Positions 8,492-17,038 of a stretch of 43,158 nt of DNA are shown in pieces (the first letter of the stretch is position 1; each line of letters starts with the position of its first letter). The DNA comes from Acidobacteriaceae bacterium (GTDB taxonomy: Bacteria > Acidobacteriota > Terriglobia > Terriglobales > Acidobacteriaceae). Under the pieces are notes generated by a model that was not told the DNA's origin, searched no databases, and worked only from the letters and a program-made list of their open reading frames with translations. Location: NCBI GenBank assembly GCA_003162935.1, contig PLUW01000115.1, positions 1 through 43,158 on the forward strand. The letters run 5' to 3'. The translations under genes and the position numbers were made by a program.

Positions 8492-9115
8492 CTACAACAA
8501 GTTGGGCTGCTTCCCGCGGCGATTTGCACTTACCTGCCGTCGGAAGCTTAGGAATGCTTTCTGCGCGGCGAGTTTTACCAATTGTTCACGCTTCTCTTTC
8601 AAAGGCATACTCGCACTCAGAATCTCTTGCCGGAGTTTTCCGATGTGCTCCACAAATGATGACCATTCCGTCCCGAATTGCCCCTCCAATTCCTTGCGCA
8701 GTCGTGCTGCCAGGGCCGGACTGTTTCCGCCGGTCGAGATCGCAATCTGTAGTGGTCCGCGACGCACTACGGCAGGATAAAAGAAGTCGCAGTGCGCCGG
8801 ATCGTCAACTACATTGCAGAGTACGCCCCGAACCCGGCAGGTGTGAAACACAGCGCAGTTGGAGGCAGTGGAATCGGTCGCGGCCACCACGAGAAACGCA
8901 CCTCGTACATCTCGGGCCGAAAATACCCGACGACGCCAGGCCAGTTCGCCGGACTTCGATTTCTCGCGAATCCAGTTAACTGCTTTTGGAGCGACGACAA
9001 TGACCTGGGCTCCGTGGTGCAGCAAGCCTGCCGCCTTTGCTGCCGCAATTCGTCCCGCGCCGACGACTATGCAGGTGCGTCCTTCGAGTCTGAGCATCAT
9101 GGGAAAGCAAGTCAT
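8492..9115 (-). CDS. sirC: Precorrin-2 dehydrogenase / sirohydrochlorin ferrochelatase (siroheme synthesis)
   Basis: The protein is 207 aa from ATG 9115, chosen because GGAGG lies a few bases upstream; an upstream ATG at 9142 is possible. It corresponds to the N-terminal (Met8-like) half of CysG. An NAD-binding motif CIVVGAGRIAAAKAAGLL lies near the N-terminus. AATDSTASN follows, and CNVVDDPAHCDFFYPA carries the conserved Asp region implicated in dehydrogenation and chelation. The C-terminal dimerisation helices are present. The methyltransferase half is absent but is supplied by the SUMT gene at 19362. It is transcribed divergently from dsrA and presumably supplies siroheme to DsrAB. Equivalent genes in acidobacterial dsr loci have, as I recall, been called dsrV. 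Whether it has chelatase activity as well as dehydrogenase activity cannot be told. Confidence 0.88.
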   Translation of the reverse strand: MTCFPMMLRLEGRTCIVVGAGRIAAAKAAGLLHHGAQVIVVAPKAVNWIREKSKSGELAWRRRVFSARDVRGAFLVVAATDSTASNCAVFHTCRVRGVLCNVVDDPAHCDFFYPAVVRRGPLQIAISTGGNSPALAARLRKELEGQFGTEWSSFVEHIGKLRQEILSASMPLKEKREQLVKLAAQKAFLSFRRQVSANRRGKQPNLL

Positions 9116-9212
9116 GTGGCCTCCGGCGGCTCTCCGGGCCATCGTATCCTAGAATCCAAGAGATGCTAAGTCCGCCGTGGAGAGCGACTTATCGCTCCCG
9201 CTCTTGCGTCAC

Positions 9213-9237
9213 AATGCCTAGTGACGAATAACACATC
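9213..9237 (+). promoter_or_regulatory. Candidate Rrf2 operator in the sirC-dsrA divergent region
   Basis: Left half AATGCCTAG and right half ACATC lie in the same 25-bp spacing as the site upstream of the cysteine desulfurase (one mismatch in each half). The site lies about 100 bp upstream of sirC and 366 bp upstream of dsrA, so it could act on both divergent promoters. Confidence 0.45.
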
Positions 9238-9245
9238 GCAAATTC

Positions 9246-9279
9246 TTATTCTCTAGTAAATTCATCGTGTATGTATAGT
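9246..9279 (+). promoter_or_regulatory. dsrA: Putative dsrA promoter
   Basis: This AT-rich stretch stands out from GC-rich surroundings. It ends with ATGTATAGT, whose TATAGT (9274-9279) could be a -10 element. The same nine bases occur upstream of the TonB receptor gene (25813-25821). A weaker echo of the operator left half (ATTCTCTAG, 9248-9256) lies where a -35 would be. No good -35 hexamer is visible, which would fit activator-dependent transcription. Confidence 0.35.
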
Positions 9280-9368
9280 ATTAAAGCGGCGGGGGCCTTC
9301 GATCCTTCGGAAGCATCGTGGCAAAGCCAAGGTCAAAATCTTCGATCTGCCCCTAGGCTCAATGTGTG

Positions 9369-9425
9369 CGCCGCGGGCGCGCCGGTATCGGGGGGAGCTC
9401 ACCTTGGCCTCGCGCGGCGTTTTTT
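9369..9425 (+). terminator. Terminator-like hairpin in the dsrA leader
   Basis: CGCCGCG (9369-9375) pairs with CGCGGCG (9413-9419), which is followed directly by six T residues (9420-9425). The intervening 37 nt are GC-rich and can form inner helices. It sits roughly 140 nt after the likely dsrA promoter and 178 nt before the dsrA start. It therefore looks like an attenuator or a leader terminator, or the end of a short leader RNA. No riboswitch class that I know is evident in the preceding leader. Confidence 0.45.
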
Positions 9426-9564
9426 CAATACTTTCGTAACTCTCAGTTGGGTAGTTGATGGCGCTATTCTGATGAGTCCCCCCCTGTTCTTAGGGAAATC
9501 CACATCAAGATGTAGTGCGGCTCGTCACCGCGCGGACGTTGTAATGGCGACGATGTTTGGCCGG

Positions 9565-9590
9565 TTCGAAAGTCAGAGTGAACTTTCGAA
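9565..9590 (+). promoter_or_regulatory. Perfect 9-bp leader hairpin abutting the dsrA ribosome binding site
   Basis: TTCGAAAGT (9565-9573) and ACTTTCGAA (9582-9590) are exact inverted repeats with an 8-nt loop. The Shine-Dalgarno GGGAG (9591-9595) starts at the next base and the ATG is at 9603. The hairpin would affect ribosome access or mRNA 5' stability. No T-tract follows, so it is not an intrinsic terminator. Confidence 0.55.
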
Positions 9591-9602
9591 GGGAGACGCT
9601 TG

Positions 9603-10793
9603 ATGCCCGACCACAAGCCAAAAACCGAACTGCTCGACGAACTCGAAAAAGGGCCCTGGCCCAGCTTCGTCAAGGAAATCAAGTCGGCTGGCCAGACCAG
9701 CGCCAGCGCTCAGGATCTCCTCCGCCAACTGGAGCTTTCCTACCAAGAGAAAAAGGGGCATTGGAAACACGGTGGGCTGGTCGGGGTGCTCGGTTATGGC
9801 GGCGGAGTCATCGGGCGCTACAGCGATGTCGGCGAGCAATTCCCCAATGTCGCCCACTTCCACACCATCCGCGTCAACCAACCCGCCGGCTGGTTTTATA
9901 CCAGTGACGCCATTCGCACCCTCTGCGACATCTGGGAGCGTCACGGCTCTGGCCTTACCAACATGCACGGGTCCACCGGCGACATCATTCTGCTGGGCAC
10001 GCGCACCCCTGAACTCGAGCCGACATTTCAAGAACTGGCACAGGCCGGGTTCGATCTGGGCGGCTCCGGATCTTCGTTCCGCACGCCTTCCTGCTGCGTC
10101 GGCATGGCGCGCTGCGAATGGGCCTGTTACGACGCGATGAGGCTGTGCTACGACCTGACCATGGCCTACCAGGACGAGATGCATCGTCCACCTTTCCCTT
10201 ACAAGTTCAAACTCAAGTGCGCCGCCTGTCCCAATGATTGCGTGGCAGCCATTGCCCGCTCCGATCTTTCGATTATCGGTACATGGAAGGACGAAATCCA
10301 AGTAGACGAGAGCGCGGTAACGGAGTACGCGTCTGCGGGCCTCAACATCCAAAAGGATGTTTGTGACCTCTGCCCCACCAAGTGCATGGCATGGGATGGC
10401 CACAAGCTGGGCATTGAAAACCACGAATGCGTGCGCTGCATGCACTGCATCAACGTCATGCCGAAAGCGCTCCGCCCGGGCAAAGGGCGCGGAGCGGTCC
10501 TCATGATCGGCGGCAAGGCGCCCATCATGCAAGGCGCGTTGCTTTCGTCTGTGCTGGTTCCTTTCGTCGCGGCGGATGAACTGCTGGATACGGTGAAAGA
10601 GTTGCTCCGTCGCATCTGGGATTTCTGGGACGAATACGGCAACAATCGGGAGCGGGTTGGGGAACTGATCCAGCGCGTGGGGCTGCCCGCATTTCTCGAC
10701 GGTATCGGGCTTGATCCAATCCCAGAAATGGTTTCCGCGCCTCGCGATAATCCCTACATTTTCTATCAGGCTGCAAAGGACGGTGCGAAATGA
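9603..10793 (+). CDS. dsrA: Dissimilatory sulfite reductase alpha subunit
   Basis: DsrA (396 aa from ATG 9603; the TTG three bases earlier is rejected because GAAGGGAG fits the ATG) is the catalytic partner of DsrB in the cytoplasmic alpha2beta2 siroheme enzyme that reduces sulfite and passes sulfur to DsrC. The siroheme-[4Fe-4S] cysteines appear at about residues 160-215, in [13 protein letters not shown] and [22 protein letters not shown]. The inserted ferredoxin domain is near residues 253-286 ([13 protein letters not shown] and [12 protein letters not shown]). All expected cysteines are present and the length is near the short end of the family. The stop overlaps the dsrB start by 4 bp (ATGA). 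Co-occurring dsrD suggests the reductive bacterial type; a tree is needed to prove it. Confidence 0.97.
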   Translation: MPDHKPKTELLDELEKGPWPSFVKEIKSAGQTSASAQDLLRQLELSYQEKKGHWKHGGLVGVLGYGGGVIGRYSDVGEQFPNVAHFHTIRVNQPAGWFYTSDAIRTLCDIWERHGSGLTNMHGSTGDIILLGTRTPELEPTFQELAQAGFDLGGSGSSFRTPSCCVGMARCEWACYDAMRLCYDLTMAYQDEMHRPPFPYKFKLKCAACPNDCVAAIARSDLSIIGTWKDEIQVDESAVTEYASAGLNIQKDVCDLCPTKCMAWDGHKLGIENHECVRCMHCINVMPKALRPGKGRGAVLMIGGKAPIMQGALLSSVLVPFVAADELLDTVKELLRRIWDFWDEYGNNRERVGELIQRVGLPAFLDGIGLDPIPEMVSAPRDNPYIFYQAAKDGAK

Positions 10794-11869
10794 GCGCCAC
10801 CACCGAACCTCGGATCACCGACATCGGGCCGCCGCATTACGAAAAGTATCTGCATCCCCTGATCAAGAAAAACTACGGCCAGTGGAAGTACCACGAAAAT
10901 CTGGCCCCCGGGGTTTATTGCCATGTCGCGGAATCGGGGGACCGCATCTACACGGTACGCGCGGGCACGCCGCGCCTGCTGAGCGTCCAGACGCTGCGCA
11001 TTTTTGCCGATTTGGCCGACAAATACTCGGGCGGCTATCTCCGCTTCACCAGCCGGAACAATCTCGAATTTCTACTGGACGATCCGGTGCGGATCGAGCC
11101 GCTGAAGCAGGAACTGATTGCGCTGGGATATCCGGTGGGTGGCACCAATAACGCCATCAGCAACATCGTGCATACCCAGGGATGGATCCACTGCCATTCC
11201 TCGGCAACCGACGCTTCGGGCCTGGTCAAATGCACGATGGATGCTCTCTACGAGCGCTTCACGCACGAAGACCTTCCCGCGAAATTACGGATCGCGGTGG
11301 CCTGTTGCTTGAACATGTGCGGCGCGGTGCATTGTTCCGACATCGCCATCCTCGGCGTTCATCGCCTTCCTCCGAAGATTCAGCCCACGCTGCCCAGAGT
11401 GTGCGAGGTACCGACGCTGATCGCGGCTTGCCCGACTGGAGCAATTCGTCCGGCGGTCGTGGACGGCAAACATTCGGTCACCGTGGTGGAACAACAGTGT
11501 ATGTATTGCGGCAATTGCTATACCGTTTGCTCCGCCATGCCTATGAATGATGCGGACAACGACGGGCTATCCATCTGGGTGGGTGGCAAGGTGAGCAATG
11601 CGCGGAGCGCGCCCACGTTTTCCAAGCTGGCGATTCCGTTCCTCCCCAACAATCCTCCGCGCTGGCCCGAGGTGGTTGAAGCTATAGTCAAGATCGTGGA
11701 CGTTTACGCCAAACACGCGCGCAAATACGAGCGGGTGGGCGAGTGGATTGAGCGCATCGGCTGGCCGCGCTTTTTCCAACTGACCGGGTTTGAGTTTACG
11801 CGTTATCACATTGATGACTTTAAGCACGCCGCACTGACTTACGCACGCTCGGCGCATGTTCGTTACTGA
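10790..11869 (+). CDS. dsrB: Dissimilatory sulfite reductase beta subunit
   Basis: This 359-aa protein is the second subunit of the sulfite reductase and carries the catalytically competent siroheme in characterised enzymes. The characteristic [18 protein letters not shown] motif lies at about residues 172-190. A ferredoxin domain with [11 protein letters not shown] is near residue 237, and the N-terminal half has the substrate-side strands ([26 protein letters not shown]). It is translationally coupled to dsrA through a 4-bp overlap and is followed by a 40-bp gap containing TGAGGAAG before dsrL. No truncation or missing ligand is visible. Confidence 0.97.
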   Translation: MSATTEPRITDIGPPHYEKYLHPLIKKNYGQWKYHENLAPGVYCHVAESGDRIYTVRAGTPRLLSVQTLRIFADLADKYSGGYLRFTSRNNLEFLLDDPVRIEPLKQELIALGYPVGGTNNAISNIVHTQGWIHCHSSATDASGLVKCTMDALYERFTHEDLPAKLRIAVACCLNMCGAVHCSDIAILGVHRLPPKIQPTLPRVCEVPTLIAACPTGAIRPAVVDGKHSVTVVEQQCMYCGNCYTVCSAMPMNDADNDGLSIWVGGKVSNARSAPTFSKLAIPFLPNNPPRWPEVVEAIVKIVDVYAKHARKYERVGEWIERIGWPRFFQLTGFEFTRYHIDDFKHAALTYARSAHVRY

Positions 11870-11909
11870 AGCACCTTCTCCAATCCTCCCCCTGTGAGGA
11901 AGCTAGCTG

Positions 11910-13565
11910 ATGGGGTTGTTCAAAGAAGTCAAGAAACCGGTCATTCGAAGCGTGGCGTCGGGGGGGGGCGAGATCAGCCCGTTGCGTCCTCGCTTTGCGC
12001 CCAAGGCGCCGCCCTGTGCCTCGGCGTGCCCGAATGGCAGCGAAATCCGCGAGTTGATGGTAACCATCGCGCAAGCCAAAGACTACGGCTTGACTCGCGA
12101 ACAGGCTTTCGAACGCGTCTGGAATCGGATCGTGGAACGCAACCCTTTTCCCGCGGTCACGGGCCGAATCTGTCCGCACCCCTGCGAAACCGCGTGCAAC
12201 CGCAGCGCCAAGGATGGGCCAGTGGCGTTCAACGCAATCGAACGCATGATCGGAGATTTCGGGATTGCCAACAAGCTGAAGCTCTCGCGGCTCGCGGTTC
12301 AACCGCACGCGGAAAAAGTTGCCGTCATTGGCGCTGGCCCGGCTGGCTTGTCCTGCGCCTATCAACTGGTTCGGCGCGGATACCCGGTCACGGTTTTCGA
12401 AGCCTTGAGCGAACCGGGAGGCATGCTGCGCTATGGCATCCCAGGATTCCGCTTGCCACGTGAAGTCCTCGACGCGGAGATCGGCCGCATTCTCGATCTC
12501 GGAGTCGAGTTGAAGTGCAATTGCGCGGTAGGAAAAGAAATCTCCCTGGAGCAACTCCGCCAGGAATTTGCGGCGGTATTCGCCGGTGTTGGTGCGCACA
12601 AAGGAATCAAGTTGGACGTGCCGGGCGAGGATGCTCCCAACGTGCTTAGCGGGATCGGCTTCCTGAAAAGCGTGCACGGCGGCGAACAAGTTGACGTGGG
12701 CAGCAAGGTGGTTGTAGTGGGCGCGGGCGGCACGGCGTGCGATGTAGCCCGACTGAGCAGGAGACTTGAAGCTGAAGTAACTATGGTGGGCCTGGAGATG
12801 ACGGCCACTAAGTCAGAGGCCGAGGGCGCGCAGGAAGAAGGTGTGCGCATCGACTATCCCGCCGTTCCCCTGGAAATTGTTCGGAGGAATGGACGCGCAT
12901 CGGGAGTGCGCTGTGTCCGCATCAAGCCGGGGCCGGCGGGTTCGGATGGCAGCTCACACGCGGTACCCATCGCGGGCAGCGAATTCGACCTGGACGCAAG
13001 CAGCGTGATTGTTGCCGTCCGCCAACAACCGGACTTCCGAGGTTTGGAAATTCTGAGCAACGGCAATGGCAATGGATGGATCAAGACTGACGATTGGGGC
13101 AGAACCGCGGTTGACGGAATCTTTGCCGGCGGCGATGCTGCCGGACTTGGCACCGCCACCGTTGCTATTGCTAAAGGGCGGTTGGCAGCCGAGGGCATCG
13201 ACGCGCGTTTTCAGGGACGAACCCTCGAAAAGCAGCCCCCGTTGCCTGCCGTCACGATCGAGAAGCTCAAGCTTGATTGGTATCCCGCAGCACCGCGACA
13301 CGAGGGCCAGAAGGTTTCGGTCGCCGAGCGTGAACTCAGCACCGAAGTTGAACGCGGCTTGACGGAAGACGAGGTACTGGAAGAAGCCAAGCGGTGCATG
13401 TCCTGCGGCATGTGCATGGATTGCGAGACCTGCTGGATGTACTGCAGCAACAACTGCTTTGTGAGGCTGCCGAAAGGCGAGCATAGCAAAATCAAGCTCG
13501 AAGTCTGCAACGGATGCAAGAAGTGCGCGGAAGCATGTCCGAGCGGATACATCGAGATGAGCTAA
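11910..13565 (+). CDS. dsrL: DsrL-type NAD(P)H:acceptor iron-sulfur flavoprotein
   Basis: The 551-aa protein has the GltD-like layout of DsrL. N-terminal Fe-S cysteines appear in CASACPNG and GRICPHPCETACNRSA. An FAD-binding motif VAVIGAGPAGLSCAY lies near residue 137. A second dinucleotide motif VVVVGAGGTACDVA is near 267. The C-terminal ferredoxin region at about 496-545 has CMSCGMCMDCETCWMYC and CNGCKKCAEACPSGYIEM. DsrL moves electrons between NAD(P)H and the DsrAB/DsrC pool. It was first known in sulfur oxidisers but a related type accompanies reductive dsrAB. Its place between dsrB and dsrC supports direct work with the reductase. Its direction, NADH oxidation to feed sulfite reduction or the reverse, is not decidable here. 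Confidence 0.9.
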   Translation: MGLFKEVKKPVIRSVASGGGEISPLRPRFAPKAPPCASACPNGSEIRELMVTIAQAKDYGLTREQAFERVWNRIVERNPFPAVTGRICPHPCETACNRSAKDGPVAFNAIERMIGDFGIANKLKLSRLAVQPHAEKVAVIGAGPAGLSCAYQLVRRGYPVTVFEALSEPGGMLRYGIPGFRLPREVLDAEIGRILDLGVELKCNCAVGKEISLEQLRQEFAAVFAGVGAHKGIKLDVPGEDAPNVLSGIGFLKSVHGGEQVDVGSKVVVVGAGGTACDVARLSRRLEAEVTMVGLEMTATKSEAEGAQEEGVRIDYPAVPLEIVRRNGRASGVRCVRIKPGPAGSDGSSHAVPIAGSEFDLDASSVIVAVRQQPDFRGLEILSNGNGNGWIKTDDWGRTAVDGIFAGGDAAGLGTATVAIAKGRLAAEGIDARFQGRTLEKQPPLPAVTIEKLKLDWYPAAPRHEGQKVSVAERELSTEVERGLTEDEVLEEAKRCMSCGMCMDCETCWMYCSNNCFVRLPKGEHSKIKLEVCNGCKKCAEACPSGYIEMS

Positions 13566-13596
13566 CGAAACGAATAACGAACACCGAGGGTGACCT

Positions 13597-13914
13597 GTGC
13601 CGGTATTTGAAATCAACGGAAATAGTTACGAAGTGGACGAAGACGGTTTCCTGCAGGAGCCGGAACGCTGGAATCACGAGGTGGCCAAGGACTTCGCAAA
13701 TACTGAGGCCATTACCGATCTGACCGAGGAACACTGGAAGGTCATTGACTACATCCGCAATTACTACCTGGAGTTTGGCATCGCGCCAATGGTTCGCAAG
13801 GTCTGTAAAGAAACTGGCCACAAACTAAGCGAGATCTACAAGCTGTTCCCGTCCGGACCAGCCAAAGGCGCATGCAAGCTAGCGGGGCTGCCGAAGCCCG
13901 CCGGCTGCGTGTAG
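13597..13914 (+). CDS. dsrC: DsrC sulfur-carrier / sulfite reductase partner
   Basis: This 105-aa protein starts at GTG 13597 with GAGGGTGA upstream. It ends with the flexible arm GACKLAGLPKPAGCV, so Cys93 and Cys104 are separated by ten residues and the last is the penultimate residue. These two cysteines form the trisulfide with the sulfur released from sulfite, which DsrMKJOP then reduces. The helical core (LTEEHWKVIDYIRNYYLEFG) also matches. Both cysteines are present, so it is a true DsrC rather than a TusE- or regulator-type homologue. It is 31 bp after dsrL and 7 bp before the RsbRD-like gene. Confidence 0.97.
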   Translation: MPVFEINGNSYEVDEDGFLQEPERWNHEVAKDFANTEAITDLTEEHWKVIDYIRNYYLEFGIAPMVRKVCKETGHKLSEIYKLFPSGPAKGACKLAGLPKPAGCV

Positions 13915-13921
13915 AAGTCTT

Positions 13922-14410
13922 ATGGACGCGAGCGAGGCCATTCTCGAACGATGGGTTGCGCGAACGGCGGAGTCTTACCCGCGTTACGCGACGGCCCTTC
14001 TGAGCGAGGAACGGGACCCGTTTCGAAATCCGATGGGCGACGCGCTGCGCCGCAACCTGTCGCAGCTCCTGCACGAGCTGTTCGGTGAGATGGATGCAAC
14101 GGCAATCGATTCCGCCCTCGATCCGATCATTCGGCTGCAAGTGGTCCAAGGCTTCGCTCCTGACGATGCCGTGCGATTCGTATCTCTGCTGAAAGACTTG
14201 CTCCGGGAAGACGGGCCGGAACAAAACTCAGAAGCCCTTGGTGGCAGCCTCGACAGTCGCAGAATTGACAATGCCAGGATCGATCGGCTCGCAGACATCG
14301 CAGCGGACAAGTACGCACAATGCCGCGAACAACTGACACGAATCCGGGCGAACGAGGTTCGTCGCGCGAATCAGGTGCAACAACGCATCCGCGCGAGGCG
14401 ACCCGCATGA
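13922..14410 (+). CDS. RsbRD N-terminal-domain-like protein within the dsr operon
   Basis: The 162-aa protein is all-helical by composition: MDASEAILERWVARTAESYP, then a central segment DPFRNPMGDALRRNL resembling the globin-like N-terminal domain of RsbRD-type co-antagonists, and a charged C-terminal helix rich in Arg/Gln. There is no STAS domain, kinase or haem motif. It overlaps the dsrM start by 4 bp, so it is co-translated with the membrane complex. Similar small proteins have been noted next to dsrMKJOP in other sulfur reducers, as far as I recall, but the function is unknown. An assembly or regulatory role for the membrane complex is a guess. Confidence 0.65.
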   Translation: MDASEAILERWVARTAESYPRYATALLSEERDPFRNPMGDALRRNLSQLLHELFGEMDATAIDSALDPIIRLQVVQGFAPDDAVRFVSLLKDLLREDGPEQNSEALGGSLDSRRIDNARIDRLADIAADKYAQCREQLTRIRANEVRRANQVQQRIRARRPA

Positions 14411-15420
14411 AGGCCCTTACGCCGCTGCTGGCCGTTCTTGCGATCGTTGCGCTCGCCGCACTGGGCGGACTCGCGCATGCCAGCCTTGTTTTGCTTGCGG
14501 TGTTTGTTCCCTATTCGGCCTGCGCAGTTTTCCTGATTGGCTTCTGTTACCGTGTGGTGCGCTGGGCGTGGGCCCCGGTGCCGTTCCGCATTCCCACCAC
14601 GTGCGGCCAGCAGAAGTCGCTGCCTTGGATCAAGCCCGCGTCACTGGACAACCCCAGTACCGGATGGGGCGCGTTCCGTCGCATGACCCTGGAAGTTCTT
14701 CTGTTCCGATCGCTCTTCCGCAATAATCGCGCCCGGCTGCACGATCAGCGACTGGTACTGGGTGAAGACCGATATCTGTGGCTGGGCGCTCTGGCGTTTC
14801 ATTGGTCTTTGCTGGTGATTCTGCTCCGCCATCTGCGGCTCTTTCTCCAACCGGTTCCAGTTTTTGTGAGTCTGCTCTCACGACTGGACGGCTCCTTTCA
14901 GGTGGGAACTCCCGCAGTTTACGTCTCTGACGTGGTCGTCGTGGGTGCGCTTGTGTACTTGACGGCGCGGCGATTTCGCAGCCCGCAGGTCCGCTATATA
15001 TCGTTGCCATTCGATTACCTGGCCTTGTTTCTGCTGTTGGGAATCGTGATCTCCGGCCTGCTCATGCGCTTCGTATTTCGGGTAGACGTGGCTGCGATCA
15101 AACAGTTTGCGCTTGGATTGGCGGTCTTCCACCCGTCGGTTCCCAGCACCCTGGCTCCGATATTTCTGATCCACTTGCTTCTTGTCAGCACCCTGGCTGC
15201 GTATTTTCCATTCAGCACTCTCATGCACATGGGTGGAGTTTTTCTCAGCCCCACCCGTAATCTGGCCAACAACAATCGCAGCCAGCGCCACGTCAACCCC
15301 TGGAATCATCCAGTAAAAACGCACTCCTATGCCGAATGGGAGCACGAGTTCCGAGACAAATTGAAGATTGCGAAACTTCCGCTTGAGAATGAAGATGCCG
15401 GAAAAATTGCTTTCGATTGA
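14407..15420 (+). CDS. dsrM: DsrM, NarI-like cytochrome b subunit of DsrMKJOP
   Basis: The protein is 337 aa from ATG 14407. An upstream in-frame ATG at 14320 would overlap the preceding gene by 91 bp and is not preferred. It has five to six hydrophobic helices. Histidines suited to b-haem ligation occur in LGALAFHWSLLVILLRHLRLF, FHPSVPSTLAPIFLIHLLLV and LMHMGG. DsrM accepts electrons from menaquinol and passes them to DsrK. The C-terminal tail (HVNPWNHPVKTHSYAEWEHEF) is cytoplasmic and typical for DsrM. Its end overlaps dsrK. Confidence 0.92.
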   Translation: MKALTPLLAVLAIVALAALGGLAHASLVLLAVFVPYSACAVFLIGFCYRVVRWAWAPVPFRIPTTCGQQKSLPWIKPASLDNPSTGWGAFRRMTLEVLLFRSLFRNNRARLHDQRLVLGEDRYLWLGALAFHWSLLVILLRHLRLFLQPVPVFVSLLSRLDGSFQVGTPAVYVSDVVVVGALVYLTARRFRSPQVRYISLPFDYLALFLLLGIVISGLLMRFVFRVDVAAIKQFALGLAVFHPSVPSTLAPIFLIHLLLVSTLAAYFPFSTLMHMGGVFLSPTRNLANNNRSQRHVNPWNHPVKTHSYAEWEHEFRDKLKIAKLPLENEDAGKIAFD

Positions 15421-17038
15421 ACCAAACAATCCGGAAGGCGATTGGCGCGAGGCCAAGGCCGAATTTCGCAAAGGGACGATCTGTTACAGCGCAGCTCCGA
15501 AGAACGTCACCTATCTCGGCCTGCCCAACCCGCGCCCGTGGCAGCCTTTCGACGCAGACTGGAAACTGCCACCCGACTGGAAGCAAACGATTCTCGATGG
15601 CATGAAAGAGCGATTGCAGAAGTACCGCTCTTTTCGCCTGTTCATGGAGATTTGCGTGCGCTGCGGCGCTTGCGCCGACAAGTGTCACTTCTATATCGGC
15701 TCCGGCGATCCCAAGAACATGCCGGTGCTACGCGCCGAACTGATGCGCTCGGTCTACCGCCGTTATTTCACTCTCACGGGCCGGCTCTTTGGCTCGCTTG
15801 TGGGCGCGCGCGAACTGACCGAAGACGTCATCAAGGAATGGTTCTACTACTTCTGCCAGTGCACCGAGTGTCGGCGCTGTTCCGTTTTCTGTCCCTACGG
15901 AATCGACACGGCCGAAATCACCATGATGGGCCGCGAGCTGCTCGACCTGATCGGCTGCAACATCAACTGGGTCCTGGAGCCTGCCGCCAACTGTTTCCGT
16001 ACCGGCAATCACCTTGGAGTGCAGCCGCATGCTTTTCAGGACAGCCTTCAATTTGCCGCCGGCGAAGCATCGGAGATCACCGGACTGCCGATTGAGGTTC
16101 CCATCAACCGAAAAGGCGCGGAGATTCTCTTTGTCATGCCTTCGGCCGATTACTTTGGCACTCCGCATTACTACACTCTTCTCGGCTATCTGATGTTGTT
16201 CCACGAAATCGGCCTCGACTACACAGTGAGCGCATTTGCTTCGGAGGGCGGCAATTTCGGTCTGTTTTCTTCGCACGAATTGACGAAGCGGCTCAACGCC
16301 AAGATCTACGAAGAAGCGAAGCGACTGGGCGTCAAGTGGATTCTGGGCGGCGAATGCGGCCACATGTGGCGCGTTTTCCATCAGTATATGGATACGATGA
16401 ACGGTCCGGCCGATTTCCTGGAGCCACCGGTTTCGCCCATCACTGGCACGCGTTTCGAGAATGCTCGGGCCACGCGCGCGGTGCACATTTGCGAGTTTAC
16501 TGCCGATCTTATCCATCACGGTAAACTACGGCTCGACCCCAGTCGAAATGATCGTTGGAATGTCACCTACCACGACTCCTGTAATCCTTCGCGCGCCATG
16601 GGTTTGCTGGAAGAGCCGCGCCACATCCTGAAAAACGTTTGTCGAAATTTCCACGAGATGCCGGAGAACACGATTCGCGAGCAAACCTTCTGCTGCGGCA
16701 GCGGGGCTGGGTTGGGCACGGATGAAAACCTAGAGATGCGCCTGCGCGGCGGCTTTCCGCGCGCCAACGCCGTCAAGTACGTACGGGAAAAACACGGCGT
16801 GAACCTGCTGGCTTGCATTTGCGCCATCGACAAGGCAACGCTGCCCACGCTGATGGAGTACTGGGTTCCGGGCGTCGAGGTGGCTGGCGTGCACGAGTTA
16901 CTGGGGAATGCGCTGATCATGACTGGAGAAAAAGAACGGACCACTGATCTGCGCGGTGAAGATTTGCGTGGTGAAGATCTGCGTGTTGAAAACCTGCGCG
17001 GCGAACGGCTGACAAAAGAGGAGGCAACCCGTGAGTGA
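15395..17038 (+). CDS. dsrK: DsrK, HdrD-like catalytic iron-sulfur subunit of DsrMKJOP
   Basis: The protein is 547 aa from ATG 15395; the ATG at 15389 or TTG at 15368 are alternatives. DsrK is the cytoplasmic subunit that reduces the DsrC trisulfide. Two ferredoxin clusters are seen: CVRCGACADKCHFY (about residue 87) with a partner in CQCTECRRCSVFCPYG (about residue 154). The CCG-type site for a special [4Fe-4S] cluster is in YHDSCNPSR (about 390) and TFCCGSGAG (about 431). It overlaps dsrM by 26 bp and dsrJ by 8 bp. Unusually, its C-terminus ends in a tandem DLRGE-type pentapeptide repeat (16946-17005), not expected in DsrK. Confidence 0.93.
   Translation: MPEKLLSIEPNNPEGDWREAKAEFRKGTICYSAAPKNVTYLGLPNPRPWQPFDADWKLPPDWKQTILDGMKERLQKYRSFRLFMEICVRCGACADKCHFYIGSGDPKNMPVLRAELMRSVYRRYFTLTGRLFGSLVGARELTEDVIKEWFYYFCQCTECRRCSVFCPYGIDTAEITMMGRELLDLIGCNINWVLEPAANCFRTGNHLGVQPHAFQDSLQFAAGEASEITGLPIEVPINRKGAEILFVMPSADYFGTPHYYTLLGYLMLFHEIGLDYTVSAFASEGGNFGLFSSHELTKRLNAKIYEEAKRLGVKWILGGECGHMWRVFHQYMDTMNGPADFLEPPVSPITGTRFENARATRAVHICEFTADLIHHGKLRLDPSRNDRWNVTYHDSCNPSRAMGLLEEPRHILKNVCRNFHEMPENTIREQTFCCGSGAGLGTDENLEMRLRGGFPRANAVKYVREKHGVNLLACICAIDKATLPTLMEYWVPGVEVAGVHELLGNALIMTGEKERTTDLRGEDLRGEDLRVENLRGERLTKEEATRE
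16946..17005 (+). repeat. Four 15-bp tandem units encoding DLRGE in the DsrK tail
   Basis: Units start at 16946, 16961, 16976 and 16991 and encode DLRGE, DLRGE, DLRVE and NLRGE. Differences are largely silent or single-base. The period and the (D/N)L(R)G pattern resemble a short pentapeptide-repeat segment. The array probably arose by slippage and remains in frame. Confidence 0.85.

Noticed and set aside
9469-9498. Hammerhead ribozyme-like core (CTGATGA ... GAAA) in the dsrA leader
   Set aside because: The first base after CTGATGA and the base before GAAA do not pair as stem II requires, and no cleavage triplet with closing stems I and III could be drawn.
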